Assembly: GCF_024199005.1 (NCBI RefSeq)
Contig: NZ_JANATA010000019.1
Coordinates: 1 to 64,000 of the forward strand
Length of the DNA: 64,000 bases
Direction: 5' to 3'
Source: Opacimonas viscosa
Lineage (GTDB): Bacteria > Pseudomonadota > Gammaproteobacteria > Enterobacterales > Alteromonadaceae
The notes below the pieces were generated by a model. It worked only from the letters and a program-made list of their open reading frames with translations, was not told the DNA's origin and searched no databases. The position numbers and the translations under genes were made by a program. This document shows positions 18,541 through 28,106 of this stretch, one piece after another (within the stretch, counting starts at the first letter, position 1; every line of letters begins with the position of its first letter).

Positions 18541-18739
18541 CCATTCGAAAACGATTTTGCGCAGTTCATCCTGGATTTTATACGTCAGTTATTGAGGCCA
18601 TCAACACCCTGAACCTAATGATAAAATATTTGACGCAAAACCATTTATTCCATACGATGCAAATGTTTACAAATACCTATGAATTCAACCGTTTGTTCTT
18701 GCTGGTTGTGTTCAGATAGTTCTAATAGTGAGGTTGGTT

Positions 18740-19633
18740 GTGCACAAAATAAAAGCTATTATCATTTTCCCAATTCACTTTTTATTACAGATGATTAATT
18801 TAGGGTTTTGGGCAACTTTAATTTTTGTTTTAGGTCTCATCAAACTCGTCATTCCTGTTCCTCCTGTGCGTCGAGTACTCAGTTTTATTACTGATAGCTT
18901 TGCGGTAAATTTTGGAACAATTAGCGTTTTTTTCATTGAAACATTCAACCGTATTAACATCGACATTCGCATTACAGGTGAGCTTTCCAAAAATAAATGG
19001 TATTTGATTACGGCTAATCATCGCAGTTATTTGGATGTCATCCTAATGATTGCCTTTGCCCAAGGCAGAGTTCCTTCACCGAAATTTTTTCTTAAGAAAG
19101 AGCTCATTTGGTTACCTTTTGTTGGGTTAGGTGCTTGGGCGTTGGATATGCCATTTATGAAAAGATACTCCAAGGAATACCTGGCAAAGCATCCTGAAAA
19201 AAAGGGAACGGATATCGCAACGACGCGAAAAAAATGTGAGCGTTATGCGCAAACGCCTACGACCGTTATCAATTTCGTTGAAGGGACTCGATTCACCCCT
19301 GAAAAACATCAAGCAAAAAAGAGTCCTTATCAGTATTTGCTACGCCCCAAAGCTGCCGGTATTGCTTTTGCCCTTGCAGCTATGGGAGAACAATTCCACA
19401 ATATTCTGGACGTGAGTATTTTGTATCCTGGTAATGTGGAACATCCTATGATGGATATGTTATGTGGTAGAATGAAGCGAATCGCAATTGATGTTAGGGT
19501 ATTACCGGTAGAAGAACATCTTATTGGCGATTACTTTAATGATGAAACATTCCGACATTCATTCCAACAATGGTTGAATACGACGTGGCAACAAAAAGAC
19601 GAGCGTATTAAACAGTTTCTCACAAGCTCTTAA
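18740..19633 (+). CDS. yihG: YihG-like 1-acyl-glycerol-3-phosphate acyltransferase
   Basis: A 297-residue inner-membrane acyltransferase of the PlsC superfamily. The N-terminal hydrophobic segments are followed by NHRSYLD (the HX4D-type motif), KFFLKKELIWLPFVG, WALDMPFMKRYSKEYL and VNFVEGTRFTPEKHQ, matching E. coli YihG closely. It would acylate lysophosphatidic acid. The GTG at 18740 with TGAGG 6 bases upstream is preferred; a GTG at 18728 is also in frame. It is followed by the mechanosensitive channel gene after 26 bases. Confidence 0.88.
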   Translation: MHKIKAIIIFPIHFLLQMINLGFWATLIFVLGLIKLVIPVPPVRRVLSFITDSFAVNFGTISVFFIETFNRINIDIRITGELSKNKWYLITANHRSYLDVILMIAFAQGRVPSPKFFLKKELIWLPFVGLGAWALDMPFMKRYSKEYLAKHPEKKGTDIATTRKKCERYAQTPTTVINFVEGTRFTPEKHQAKKSPYQYLLRPKAAGIAFALAAMGEQFHNILDVSILYPGNVEHPMMDMLCGRMKRIAIDVRVLPVEEHLIGDYFNDETFRHSFQQWLNTTWQQKDERIKQFLTSS

Positions 19634-19659
19634 CCTTCTCAAAGTTGATAACGCAAAAC

Positions 19660-20922
19660 ATGAATAACAACGCTGTAACTCAAAAATTCCTAGATTTTAT
19701 GCATGAGCTGTTCCCCAATTATGCTCATTTATTTACCCCAGAACATTTACTTTATAAAATAGCGGCTACCGTTACTCTTATTATTTGTGCTGCTATCACG
19801 TATTATCTAGTGCATAAGATCCTACAATCCAGATTCATAACGGTATTATTCAAAAACACCCATAATTGGGATGATGTGTTACTAGAAAACGGCTTTTTTC
19901 GGCGTTTGGGCCATTTGACGCCAGCGATTTTTATTTATCTTGCCGCGCCATTATTATTTGAAAAAAACCCCATTTTGTTACCTCTATTTCTCAAAGGCGC
20001 ACAAATTTATCTCGTTTTATTCTCGATCTTCGCTGTCTACGCTTTACTGAACACCATTGAACAGCTTTATAATGAGTCAAAACTAGCCGAACGTGCGCCT
20101 ATCACTGGGTTTATCCAGGTAAGTAAGCTAACCTTTGCGATCATCGCAATCTTACTCACTGTTTCCTTGCTCATCGACAAAAGCCCATTACTTCTACTCT
20201 CTGGTTTAACTGCAATTGCCGCTATTTTATTGTTGATATTTAAAGACACAATTCTAGGGTTTGTTGCTGGGATCCAAATCGCCGCAAACCGTATGTTCAA
20301 CACGGGTGATTGGATTGAAATGCAAGCCTATAACGTAGACGGTGAAATCAAAGAAATCGGCTTAAATGTGGTAAAAATCCAAAACTGGGATAAAACGATC
20401 GCCACTTTACCTACCTATACTTTGACTAATGAAGTCATCAAAAACTGGCAAGGAATGCTGCGTTCAGGTGGCCGTCGCATCAAACGTTCGATACACATTG
20501 ATGTCAATAGTGTGGGGTTTTGTGATCAAGATATGTTAGATAACCTAGTCAATGTACGTTTTATAAAACCGTATCTGGCCGAAAAACTCACCGAGCTCCA
20601 GCAATTTCACAATGACCAAGATATTGACCAAAATGATTTATTGAATGCCCGTAGATTGACTAATATAGGTACATTTCGGGCGTACATGACCGCTTATCTT
20701 CAGCAACATCCACAAATAGCACAACATATGACGCTAATGGTTCGTCAAAAAGAACCCAGTGAAGTAGGGATCCCCCTAGAAGTATATTGTTTTAGTCGCA
20801 ATAAAGTATGGGTCGAGTACGAAGGGATCCAAGCCGACATTTTTGACCATTTTTTTGCAATCATGCCACTGTTTGGGCTGCGTTTATATCAACGCATTAG
20901 TGATCAATCGAAACCGGGATAA
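19660..20922 (+). CDS. Miniconductance mechanosensitive channel, YbdG/MscM type
   Basis: A 420-residue inner-membrane channel of the MscS family. It has about five N-terminal membrane helices (roughly residues 28-190), then the MscS pore and beta domain with KDTILGFVAGIQIAANRMF and GDWIEMQAYNVDGEIKEIGL. E. coli YbdG has 415 residues and matches in the extended C-terminal domain. The channel opens under membrane tension in hypo-osmotic stress. A TTG at 19645 is an alternative start; neither has a strong ribosome site. Confidence 0.9.
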   Translation: MNNNAVTQKFLDFMHELFPNYAHLFTPEHLLYKIAATVTLIICAAITYYLVHKILQSRFITVLFKNTHNWDDVLLENGFFRRLGHLTPAIFIYLAAPLLFEKNPILLPLFLKGAQIYLVLFSIFAVYALLNTIEQLYNESKLAERAPITGFIQVSKLTFAIIAILLTVSLLIDKSPLLLLSGLTAIAAILLLIFKDTILGFVAGIQIAANRMFNTGDWIEMQAYNVDGEIKEIGLNVVKIQNWDKTIATLPTYTLTNEVIKNWQGMLRSGGRRIKRSIHIDVNSVGFCDQDMLDNLVNVRFIKPYLAEKLTELQQFHNDQDIDQNDLLNARRLTNIGTFRAYMTAYLQQHPQIAQHMTLMVRQKEPSEVGIPLEVYCFSRNKVWVEYEGIQADIFDHFFAIMPLFGLRLYQRISDQSKPG

Positions 20923-20994
20923 CAATAATTGGTAGGGTATTAATGGTGGGAGAATAAAAAATATCGCCGTTATACTTCTGCATAGCTACTACAT

Positions 20995-21040
20995 AAAAAG
21001 CCTCTTGATTTTAGCTATAAAAGTGCTTAATCAGGAGGCT
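20995..21040 (-). terminator. Rho-independent terminator of the 62-residue gene
   Basis: On the minus strand AGCCTCCTGATT pairs with AATCAAGAGGCT (one G-U pair) around an 18-base loop, then TTTTT. It lies between the mechanosensitive channel gene and the end of the small membrane-protein gene. Confidence 0.7.
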
Positions 21041-21108
21041 AGATAAATGATTAGCTACAACACGTTGGTTGCAACGACAATAACCATATATGCGTTTAGA
21101 AGAAACGC

Positions 21109-21297
21109 TTATGCAAGTGCATACCCCATTAGGGCAAAAATGACGAAGCCCGTAACGCCGAAAAAACCGTACTCGACTTTCTCTTGCATGCCATTCCCTG
21201 ATTTGTCAGCTATGAATGCCATAATGATACTTGTTAAGCCTAAAACTAATGCTAGTACGCCGATGCCAAATGCAACTGCACTGATCCATTCACCCAT
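21109..21297 (-). CDS. Small two-helix membrane protein
   Basis: A 62-residue protein starting MGEWISAVAFGIG, with two membrane helices (about 5-28 and 42-61) joined by a short polar loop IADKSGNGMQEKVEYG. The start at 21297 has GGAG 8 bases upstream; longer forms of the frame lack this. It is followed by its own terminator. The family is not recognised. The adjoining stretch up to 21583 holds only the promoter of the next gene. Confidence 0.65.
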   Translation of the reverse strand: MGEWISAVAFGIGVLALVLGLTSIIMAFIADKSGNGMQEKVEYGFFGVTGFVIFALMGYALA

Positions 21298-21442
21298 GAT
21301 GTTCTCCAAAAAATAAACTTTCTTAATTATACCAATAAGCACTGGAAACCTATAGCCCTTATACGTGAATTCGCAGCGAAACATCGGATAATTTGATTTT
21401 TATCAACGATTAGCCAATTTCACGAACAAATAAGGATTTTGC

Positions 21443-21448
21443 TAAAAT
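21443..21448 (+). promoter_or_regulatory. Extended -10 promoter of the yggN-like gene
   Basis: TTGCTAAAATGCT contains an extended -10 (TGC-TAAAAT). The identical 13 bases occur before fldB at 44364-44376. No strong -35 is present. A leader of about 130 bases precedes the gene. Confidence 0.4.
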
Positions 21449-21583
21449 GCTAATGGATTTACCTATTTGCTGTATTATATCGTATTATAAACCCCAGTAT
21501 TTATAGGCATTCAGTCGTAATTTTTTGGCATAAAACCTGCTGGACTTATCAAGTACATGAGTATAACAAAAGGAATATTAATA

Positions 21584-22429
21584 ATGTCACAAGCAAACTT
21601 CCGCAATTCAATAAACGTTGCATGTATTGCATTACTTTGGTCTGTCGTATTGCTTGCCACTCCAGTGCAGGCGAACACATCGATGCACATAGAGGGGTGC
21701 GAAATGGCGATGAGAGGTACCTTGGGAATGCAAAACGACATTTTGACTATTCGTCCGGCAACTCATTCCAAAACATATGTCATTGATGCTGAACAGAATC
21801 TCAGTATTGATGGTAAAGCCGTGCCGTTGAATCAAGAACAACAAGCCGTTATCGAAAGCTATTACTACAATGTCCGAAGTGCCATTCCAATGGGCGTAGA
21901 AATGGCCGCTCAAGGTCTAGAGTTAGCAAACATTGCTGTCAATGAAGTATTTACACAGCTACTAGGTCCACAAGACGACATGGTTGTTAAACTCAATGAA
22001 CTCATCGCACAAATTAAAACTAAAGTTGAAAGCAGTATCTATGCCCCTGATGGATCTATTTTTATCGATCCTAACGCTAGTAACCAAGATGATTGGACAG
22101 ACCCTCAGTGGCAAGCAGAATTTGATGCTGTACTAGAAGAAACCATACAAGACTTTATGGGGACAATCTTAATCGCCATGGGTAAAGCCTTACTGTTTGG
22201 TGATGGCGAACCTTTATTTGAAGACTTTAACCCAGATGCTTTAGGGCAAGTCATCGAAGAAAAAATGGCGGCTAACGGTAATGCATTAGCTGAAACCAGT
22301 ACTGTATTTTGTGAAATAGTGAGGGTAGCAGAAGCAAATGAAACCAGCCTGGCTACACTCATACCTGAGTATGCGGATTATAATTTTATAACAGTAGAAG
22401 CTAAGGCAGAACAAGCGCAGGTAAAATAA
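21584..22429 (+). CDS. DUF2884 (YggN-like) periplasmic protein
   Basis: A 281-residue exported protein. The signal peptide runs to about residue 33 (CIALLWSVVLLATPVQA). The mature N-terminus has a beta-rich segment with LSIDGKAVPLNQEQQAVIES, typical of DUF2884 proteins such as E. coli YggN, followed by a long helical part. Function is unknown. AAAGGA precedes the ATG at 21584; an earlier in-frame ATG at 21557 lies upstream of that site. The next gene starts directly after its stop. Confidence 0.8.
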   Translation: MSQANFRNSINVACIALLWSVVLLATPVQANTSMHIEGCEMAMRGTLGMQNDILTIRPATHSKTYVIDAEQNLSIDGKAVPLNQEQQAVIESYYYNVRSAIPMGVEMAAQGLELANIAVNEVFTQLLGPQDDMVVKLNELIAQIKTKVESSIYAPDGSIFIDPNASNQDDWTDPQWQAEFDAVLEETIQDFMGTILIAMGKALLFGDGEPLFEDFNPDALGQVIEEKMAANGNALAETSTVFCEIVRVAEANETSLATLIPEYADYNFITVEAKAEQAQVK

Positions 22430-22432
22430 GTG

Positions 22433-23293
22433 ATGAGACAACAATATTTCATGTGTGGGTGTGGTTGGTTAGGCCTCCCCCTCGCTCGCGAACTCCATCA
22501 GCAAGGGCACAAACTATATGGGACAAGTACACGTATAGAACAGTGTGCATATCTGACTGAGAGCGGCATTACCGCTTATCCATTGGTGCTTAGTAAAGAT
22601 ACGCCGCAACATTTTCCTAGCGATGCTGACCATGCAATGTTCACTGCTATGCGTCAAAGTGATTGGGTTTTACTGAACATTCCACCCAAACGTCGAGACC
22701 TACAAGAACAGCCATTCCTGAGTAATTTACAGTCTCTAGTAAGCACTATTCTCGCGCAAAATGACCATACCAAAATCCTTTTTATTTCGACGACATCGGT
22801 ATTTGGCCAGTTTTCGGATACGTTGATTGAGTTAGATGAGATGAGCCCGACCTGTCCTACTACGCCATCTGGTAGAGTGCATGCTCAAATGGAACAATGG
22901 TTACTTTGTCATTATCCTAGTCAAAGTACTGTGCTGAGATTAGGTGGACTCATTTCGACGACACGCCATCCTATTACCTCGATTTGTAAAAGAGAGTATT
23001 TTAACGATGGCCAACAGGTGGTAAATCTTATACACCAAGAAGACGCTATCGGGCTAATAAAGGCGATTTTTACGCAACAACACACTGGAGTGATTTTTCA
23101 CGGCTGTGCGCCGGAACACCCTTCCCGACTGACATATTACCGACAAAGTGCGAAAAGTAAGGGCTTAGTATTTCCTGATTTTGATCAAGACGTGCTGTTG
23201 CAACCATTATCTGGGAAGTCTATCCAAAGTAGAAAAACCCAGCAAATGCTGGGTTTTAAGTATAAGTTCGTCAGTCCCTTCGATATGCTTTAA
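22433..23293 (+). CDS. NAD(P)-binding epimerase-like protein (YeeZ type)
   Basis: A 286-residue Rossmann-fold protein of the extended SDR or epimerase group. The nucleotide motif is FMCGCGWLGLPLARELHQQG, with CGCGWLG in place of the usual GxxGxxG, as in the YeeZ group. FISTTSVFG occurs in mid-protein. The substrate is unknown. It follows the yggN-like gene with no gap, so the two are co-transcribed. The last 60 bases contain a strong hairpin serving the convergent transporter gene. Confidence 0.8.
   Translation: MRQQYFMCGCGWLGLPLARELHQQGHKLYGTSTRIEQCAYLTESGITAYPLVLSKDTPQHFPSDADHAMFTAMRQSDWVLLNIPPKRRDLQEQPFLSNLQSLVSTILAQNDHTKILFISTTSVFGQFSDTLIELDEMSPTCPTTPSGRVHAQMEQWLLCHYPSQSTVLRLGGLISTTRHPITSICKREYFNDGQQVVNLIHQEDAIGLIKAIFTQQHTGVIFHGCAPEHPSRLTYYRQSAKSKGLVFPDFDQDVLLQPLSGKSIQSRKTQQMLGFKYKFVSPFDML
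23234..23257 (-). terminator. Terminator of the sodium symporter gene, inside the convergent CDS
   Basis: AAAACCCAGC (23234-23243) and GCTGGGTTTT (23248-23257) form a 10-base stem with a 4-base loop. On the minus strand the T-run is TTTTT, so it would end transcription of the symporter gene. It lies within the coding sequence of the yeeZ-like gene, 36 bases before its stop codon. Confidence 0.75.
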
Positions 23294-23302
23294 AGGTACA
23301 AG

Positions 23303-24724
23303 CTAACCAATAAGTGGATAACCAAAGTATTTGGTCAGTACCGTGTTGATGAAAATGAACAATAAAATCGCAGGGATGAAAGTACCAACCGAGATATCCA
23401 CATACTTTTCAAAGAAACTATGTTTATAACCTCTAGCCCCTTCCTCAAGCGCTTTATTAAAATTGTGTTTTTTCCAGCGATAACTGACAAATAAACAAAT
23501 TAACAAACCGTTTAAAGGTAAAATAGTCTCGTAAAACACATCAATTACCACATCAAAGAAGGATTTTGTCGCACCACCATATTCCATAAACTGCGTTAAG
23601 AAACCGACTTTGCCAAAAGACAAAGCACATAATGTAGATAAAACAATAAGCAGTAAACCACACAGACTAAGTGCTTTTTTTCGTGGTAAGTCTTTTTCAC
23701 TCATCAGTGATGCTACAGGTACCTCAAAAATAGAAACTAAAGAAGTAATAGCAGCAAAAAACACTAATAGGAAAAACGTACTTGCTACAATACTTGCACC
23801 GACATACCCAATACTCGCCTGTAGTGCCAAAAATATTTTAGGTAAGAATGTAAAAATAAGCCCTACCGATGACTCACTTAGCTCATCAGGCTGAATATTG
23901 GGATTAAATGAAAATATAGCAGGTAAAATCATTAACCCTGCTGTAAAAGCAACAGCTGTATCGGTTAATGCAACCAGTTTTGCCGATCCTGGAATATCAG
24001 ATTTATTAGAAATGTAACTACCATAAGTAATCATAATCCCCATCCCCAAAGACAATGAGAAAAATGCTTGTGAGAGGGCACCATTGACGACGCCTGAATC
24101 AATCTTAGAGAAATCTGGGACTAAGTAAAAAGTCACACCTGCCATGGCATTATCCTGAAACAAGACAAATATCACCATACCTATAAGCATGATAAACAAC
24201 GCTGGCATTAATAGCTTAGCCGCCCTTTCTATCCCTTCTTTTACGCCCCCTTGAAGTATTAAATAGACAATCCCTAGGACAATCGCCATATACCCAAAAA
24301 CGACGTCTGAGTTAATAAAACCACCAAAAGTATCTGGGTTTGCTAAAGAGTCTAAGTTTCCTAACATAGACTCTACCAAGTAACCAAAGATCCATATGGT
24401 AATGACAGAATAGAATACTGCGATCATAAACGGGGTGATAATCGACAACCAACCAGCGATATTCCAACCTGTGTTGCGCTGACCTAATTTATTATATGCA
24501 CCAAGGGGATCTTTTTGCGTATGACGTCCAACAGACATTTCAGCCAACATCACAGGCAAACATATAAAAAATACAAAAACAGCATACATAAAAAGGAACG
24601 CACCGCCCCCATTTTTAGCTGCACCGACTGGGAATCCAACCAAATTACCAATCCCAACTGCTGAGCCTGCTGCCGCTAGAATAAAGCCGATTTTAGAACC
24701 GAACTGTTCGCGTGCTGCACCCAT
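23303..24724 (-). CDS. Sodium-dependent neurotransmitter-symporter-family transporter
   Basis: A 473-residue inner-membrane protein with about twelve helices. The N-terminus AREQFGSKIGFILAAAGSAV followed by GIGNLVGFP is the NSS signature, where the GxGN turn contributes sodium and amino-acid binding. Bacterial homologues such as LeuT, Tyt1 and MhsT import amino acids with Na+. The substrate here is not predictable. AAGGG precedes the start. The terminator lies inside the neighbouring gene. Confidence 0.9.
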   Translation of the reverse strand: MGAAREQFGSKIGFILAAAGSAVGIGNLVGFPVGAAKNGGGAFLFMYAVFVFFICLPVMLAEMSVGRHTQKDPLGAYNKLGQRNTGWNIAGWLSIITPFMIAVFYSVITIWIFGYLVESMLGNLDSLANPDTFGGFINSDVVFGYMAIVLGIVYLILQGGVKEGIERAAKLLMPALFIMLIGMVIFVLFQDNAMAGVTFYLVPDFSKIDSGVVNGALSQAFFSLSLGMGIMITYGSYISNKSDIPGSAKLVALTDTAVAFTAGLMILPAIFSFNPNIQPDELSESSVGLIFTFLPKIFLALQASIGYVGASIVASTFFLLVFFAAITSLVSIFEVPVASLMSEKDLPRKKALSLCGLLLIVLSTLCALSFGKVGFLTQFMEYGGATKSFFDVVIDVFYETILPLNGLLICLFVSYRWKKHNFNKALEEGARGYKHSFFEKYVDISVGTFIPAILLFIFINTVLTKYFGYPLIG

Positions 24725-24791
24725 AATGAACCCTTATAAAATATTCTTATTATCGTTTCCGAATATTAACAATGTTCACTATAAATGTCAT

Positions 24792-25544
24792 TTACCAAGG
24801 GATTTTTTGTCCATCCCAATCTACATAATACGGACTTTGTTCCACCTCTGCGGCATGCAACTGTTTTATTAAGCACTGTGCGGTAAATTCTGGCGTAAAT
24901 AATTTGCCAGGTTTTACATTTGCCTGAAAGGGTTTGGATAATCCTGTAGCCACAGTACCTGGGTGATAAGAAATTAAAATACTGTGTTTGTTGCGTCGTT
25001 GATATTCGATGCTTGCGTTTTTTATGAGCATGTTTAACGCTGACTTTGAGGCACGATAACCATACCAGCCACCCAAACGATTATCTTCAATGCTGCCGAC
25101 TCGAGCAGAGAAAAAAGCAATGACCGCTCGAGACTTGGGCAGTATTTTAAGTAAATGCTTTAACCAGATAGCCGGCACTATGGTATTTATCGCGAAATAC
25201 TCAGCTAACGCAACTGGATCGATATCTTCGAGGCGTTTTTCTGGCTTTAATGTCACGTTGTCAGACACCTGCTGGTGAAGCACACCGACTGTTGATATCA
25301 CATAATCAAACTTTATATCTTGAGTATGACAAGCTGCAACAAAATCTATAACTTCGCTTTCATTTTGCGAATTTATTGTGTGGTGAGTGATTTTCGAACG
25401 ATATTCTGACAGTGGGCCTGCTGTTAAATCGTTAGCACTGCGTGATACGGTATGTAGATGTCCAACGGTACCACTTTGAAAAAGCTCGACAATGAGAGCT
25501 TGGGCGATTCCGCCATTACTTCCAATCAGTAAACCTGTACGCAT
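24792..25544 (-). CDS. Short-chain dehydrogenase/reductase
   Basis: A 250-residue SDR enzyme. The cofactor motif is TGLLIGSNGGIAQALI at the N-terminus, and the catalytic Tyr and Lys sit in YGYRASKSALN. It belongs with the CsgA/C-factor-like subgroup, whose substrates are poorly known. It lies 11 bases after the DCC-family gene and has AAGGG before the start, so the two form an operon. Confidence 0.85.
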   Translation of the reverse strand: MRTGLLIGSNGGIAQALIVELFQSGTVGHLHTVSRSANDLTAGPLSEYRSKITHHTINSQNESEVIDFVAACHTQDIKFDYVISTVGVLHQQVSDNVTLKPEKRLEDIDPVALAEYFAINTIVPAIWLKHLLKILPKSRAVIAFFSARVGSIEDNRLGGWYGYRASKSALNMLIKNASIEYQRRNKHSILISYHPGTVATGLSKPFQANVKPGKLFTPEFTAQCLIKQLHAAEVEQSPYYVDWDGQKIPW

Positions 25545-25555
25545 ATTTATAACCC

Positions 25556-25945
25556 TTATTGATTTTTTAATTCACATCGCGGACAGCGCTCTTGTCCAGT
25601 CAGCCAGTAAGAGATTTTATATCGGTGTTTGGCGAAAATGTTATATGCGTGATCTGCAAACCACCGCACTACAGGCCAACGCAAAGGCGCGTAAACCCAA
25701 CCTTTGCCCACTAACTTCCATGCCCAATATGTACAATCTAGTCCAGTGACAACGCGACCATCAGAAAACTCGCCATGAATTCGATTATTCAATGCCTCCC
25801 AATCTAGATGTGGATATTTTTCTGGAAATTCAGGATCCATAATATCGACAAAAGCCAAATGCTTTGCCGTATTATATTTAATTAAATGCTGCATCTCCTT
25901 TTGACACAGGGGGCACATACCGTCATAAAACAACGTCAGGTGCAT
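25556..25945 (-). CDS. DUF393 (DCC-family) thiol-disulfide oxidoreductase
   Basis: A 129-residue protein starting with the family signature LFYDGMCPLCQKEM, a DxxCxxC thioredoxin-like motif. A second pair of cysteines lies near the C-terminus (ERCPRCELKNQ), which might bind metal. DCC proteins are presumed redox proteins with no defined partner. It is the first gene of a two-gene unit with the SDR. Confidence 0.85.
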   Translation of the reverse strand: MHLTLFYDGMCPLCQKEMQHLIKYNTAKHLAFVDIMDPEFPEKYPHLDWEALNNRIHGEFSDGRVVTGLDCTYWAWKLVGKGWVYAPLRWPVVRWFADHAYNIFAKHRYKISYWLTGQERCPRCELKNQ

Positions 25946-26090
25946 TTTTTATCCTCAGTTAACGCTTTAAACACAATACATATACGTAAAAAACAATAAT
26001 AAAGTGCACCATACAACGTATGCTGATTGAACTTTATTGGATAATCCCTATATTCATATATAGTACATATCATTTTTAGGAAATCTCGTC

Positions 26091-26633
26091 ATGGCTAATA
26101 TACAAGAAATCACACTAGGTGGTGGTTGCTTCTGGTGCATAGAATCAGCGTTTAATAAGGTAAAAGGCGTACAAAGTGCGATCTCTGGGTACAGTAACGG
26201 GCATACAGAAAATCCTACTTATGAAGCGGTATGCACAGGAGAAACTGGATACAATGAAATTGTCAGAGTCACATTTGATGCAGACATTATCGACTTTACC
26301 ACCATTTTGGAGATTTTCTTCGGACTCCATGATCCGACACAACTAAATAAACAAGGAAATGATACTGGTACACAATATCGTGGCGGTATTTATTATCACA
26401 CCACCGAACAAAAAGAGATTGCAGAAGCTTTTATTGAGAAGTTAACCGCAGATAAAATTTATGCGGCACCGATTGTAACTGAACTAGAACCGGTAAAAAA
26501 CTACTACCCTGCGGAGGATTATCATCAAGACTACTTTAATAATAACCCGGGTAATACCTACTGCAATCTCGTGGTCGGCCCTAAAATCGCTAAATTTAAA
26601 CAACGCTTTGTGGAATATCTAAAAGTCGATTAA
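26091..26633 (+). CDS. msrA: Peptide-methionine (S)-S-oxide reductase
   Basis: A 180-residue enzyme that repairs S-epimers of methionine sulfoxide. The catalytic GGGCFWCIESAFNKVKGV is at the N-terminus, with further motifs GTQYRGGIYYH and AEDYHQDYF. AGGAAA precedes the ATG. Its end overlaps the end of convergent mgtE by 4 bases. Confidence 0.95.
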   Translation: MANIQEITLGGGCFWCIESAFNKVKGVQSAISGYSNGHTENPTYEAVCTGETGYNEIVRVTFDADIIDFTTILEIFFGLHDPTQLNKQGNDTGTQYRGGIYYHTTEQKEIAEAFIEKLTADKIYAAPIVTELEPVKNYYPAEDYHQDYFNNNPGNTYCNLVVGPKIAKFKQRFVEYLKVD

Positions 26634-27988
26634 ATCAAAAATAACGTTGCCGTACCTAAAAAGGCGAAGATCCCAATAACGTCGGTAATGGTCGTTAAAA
26701 TTACGCTACCAGCGAGCGCTGGATCAATTTTTAGCTTTTTCATAATTAAAGGTAAAGTTGCTCCAGCGAGTCCCGCAGCAATCATATTGACTAACATGGC
26801 AAATGCGATAATCACCCCCAACATAAAGTCTTGTTTCCATAATGCGACGACTGACGCAATGAGCGTGGCCCAAATAATTCCATTTAAAAAACCAATCAAT
26901 AATTCTTTGCTGATCAGAAACTTAGCATTTGAGTCGTTGACATGCCCCAGCGCCATACCTCGAATAACCAAAGTCAAGGTTTGATTACCTGCAACCCCAC
27001 CCATACTGGGTACAATCGTATTTAAAATCGCTAATACCGCCAATTGAGATAGAGTTTGCTCAAACATATCAGACACCATTGCGGCAAGTAATGCTGTCAC
27101 TAAGTTCACACCCAACCAAATTGAACGGCGTTGGGTCGATTGTAATGCTGGCGCAAACGTATCTTCTTCATCATCTAGACCAGCCATTGACATCATTGAG
27201 TGCTCAGCGTCTTCACGGATAATATCAACAACATCATCAATCGTAATTCGTCCCACCAAATGATGATTCTCATCGACCACTGGCGCAGATAACCAGTTGT
27301 AGCGTTCAAATAAACTCGCGACTTGGTCATCAGGCATGCCAACCCCAATCACTTCTGGCTCTTCGTCCATGATTTCAGCAACGGTTACATCTGGAGAAGA
27401 GGTAATTAAACGAGTGACGGGCACCGAACCAATTAAGACATCAGAACGATTCACCACATAAAAAGTATCAGTATTTTCTGGCAACTCACCACGCAAACGC
27501 AAATAGCGTAGAATGACATCAATGGCAACATCAGGGCGTAATGTAATCGTATCGGTATTCATGATGAAACCAGCGGTTTCTTCACCATAACTCAATGCTT
27601 GTTCTGCTCGATGTCGGTCTTGCGAGTCCATCGATGTCAAAATATCTTGCAGGACCTCATCAGGTAACGTACTCAAAGTCTCAGCTAAATCGTCCGTATC
27701 CATGTCTTCGAGGGCATCAACGACCGTATCAGGCATCATTTTAGCAATGATACCGTTACGTACATCCTCAGACAGTTCTTCTAGCACATCTCCGTGAAAA
27801 TCAGGATCGATTAACTGCCATAAATCATCACGGGTTTTGGTTGGGCTAGATTCCAGTAGCAATGCCACATCAGGAGCAGGAGTTTCATGTAAGATTTTTC
27901 TGACAGAGACAAATTTGCCAGCATTAAGCGCAGCAATAATATTACTGACCTGTTCTGAAGAAAAATTTGTGGCAAGGGTGTCTGTCAT
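26630..27988 (-). CDS. mgtE: Magnesium transporter MgtE
   Basis: A 452-residue magnesium channel. The order is an N-terminal acidic helical domain with repeated LPDEVLQDIL segments (about 20-130), two CBS domains (about 135-265) that sense cytoplasmic Mg2+, and five membrane helices (about 285-450). The helix segment PSMGGVAGNQTL and the later ITDVIGIFAFLG line the pore in known structures. The ATG at 27988 is preferred over an upstream GTG. It lies downstream of npr, as in Shewanella-type genomes. Confidence 0.92.
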   Translation of the reverse strand: MTDTLATNFSSEQVSNIIAALNAGKFVSVRKILHETPAPDVALLLESSPTKTRDDLWQLIDPDFHGDVLEELSEDVRNGIIAKMMPDTVVDALEDMDTDDLAETLSTLPDEVLQDILTSMDSQDRHRAEQALSYGEETAGFIMNTDTITLRPDVAIDVILRYLRLRGELPENTDTFYVVNRSDVLIGSVPVTRLITSSPDVTVAEIMDEEPEVIGVGMPDDQVASLFERYNWLSAPVVDENHHLVGRITIDDVVDIIREDAEHSMMSMAGLDDEEDTFAPALQSTQRRSIWLGVNLVTALLAAMVSDMFEQTLSQLAVLAILNTIVPSMGGVAGNQTLTLVIRGMALGHVNDSNAKFLISKELLIGFLNGIIWATLIASVVALWKQDFMLGVIIAFAMLVNMIAAGLAGATLPLIMKKLKIDPALAGSVILTTITDVIGIFAFLGTATLFLI

Positions 27989-28106
27989 AATCACAATCAC
28001 ACAAGGTAAGATGGTTAATGATAACGTATTTTCAGAAATGAGTGTGAATTTATATGGTCATACCAAGGTATCTGGGACAAAAACGGTTAATCAAGTGACA
28101 TAAACA

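Noticed and set aside
18483-18719. 78-codon frame before yihG
   Set aside because: No ribosome site and no domain; it covers the dusA promoter region.
21047-21316. 89-codon plus-strand frame with a strong AGGAGG ribosome site
   Set aside because: It is antisense to a small membrane-protein gene with a good start, and the AGGAGG is part of the stem of that gene's terminator.
28060-28071. Palindrome ATACCAAGGTAT between npr and mgtE
   Set aside because: Short and without further support; it could occur by chance in a gap of this size.
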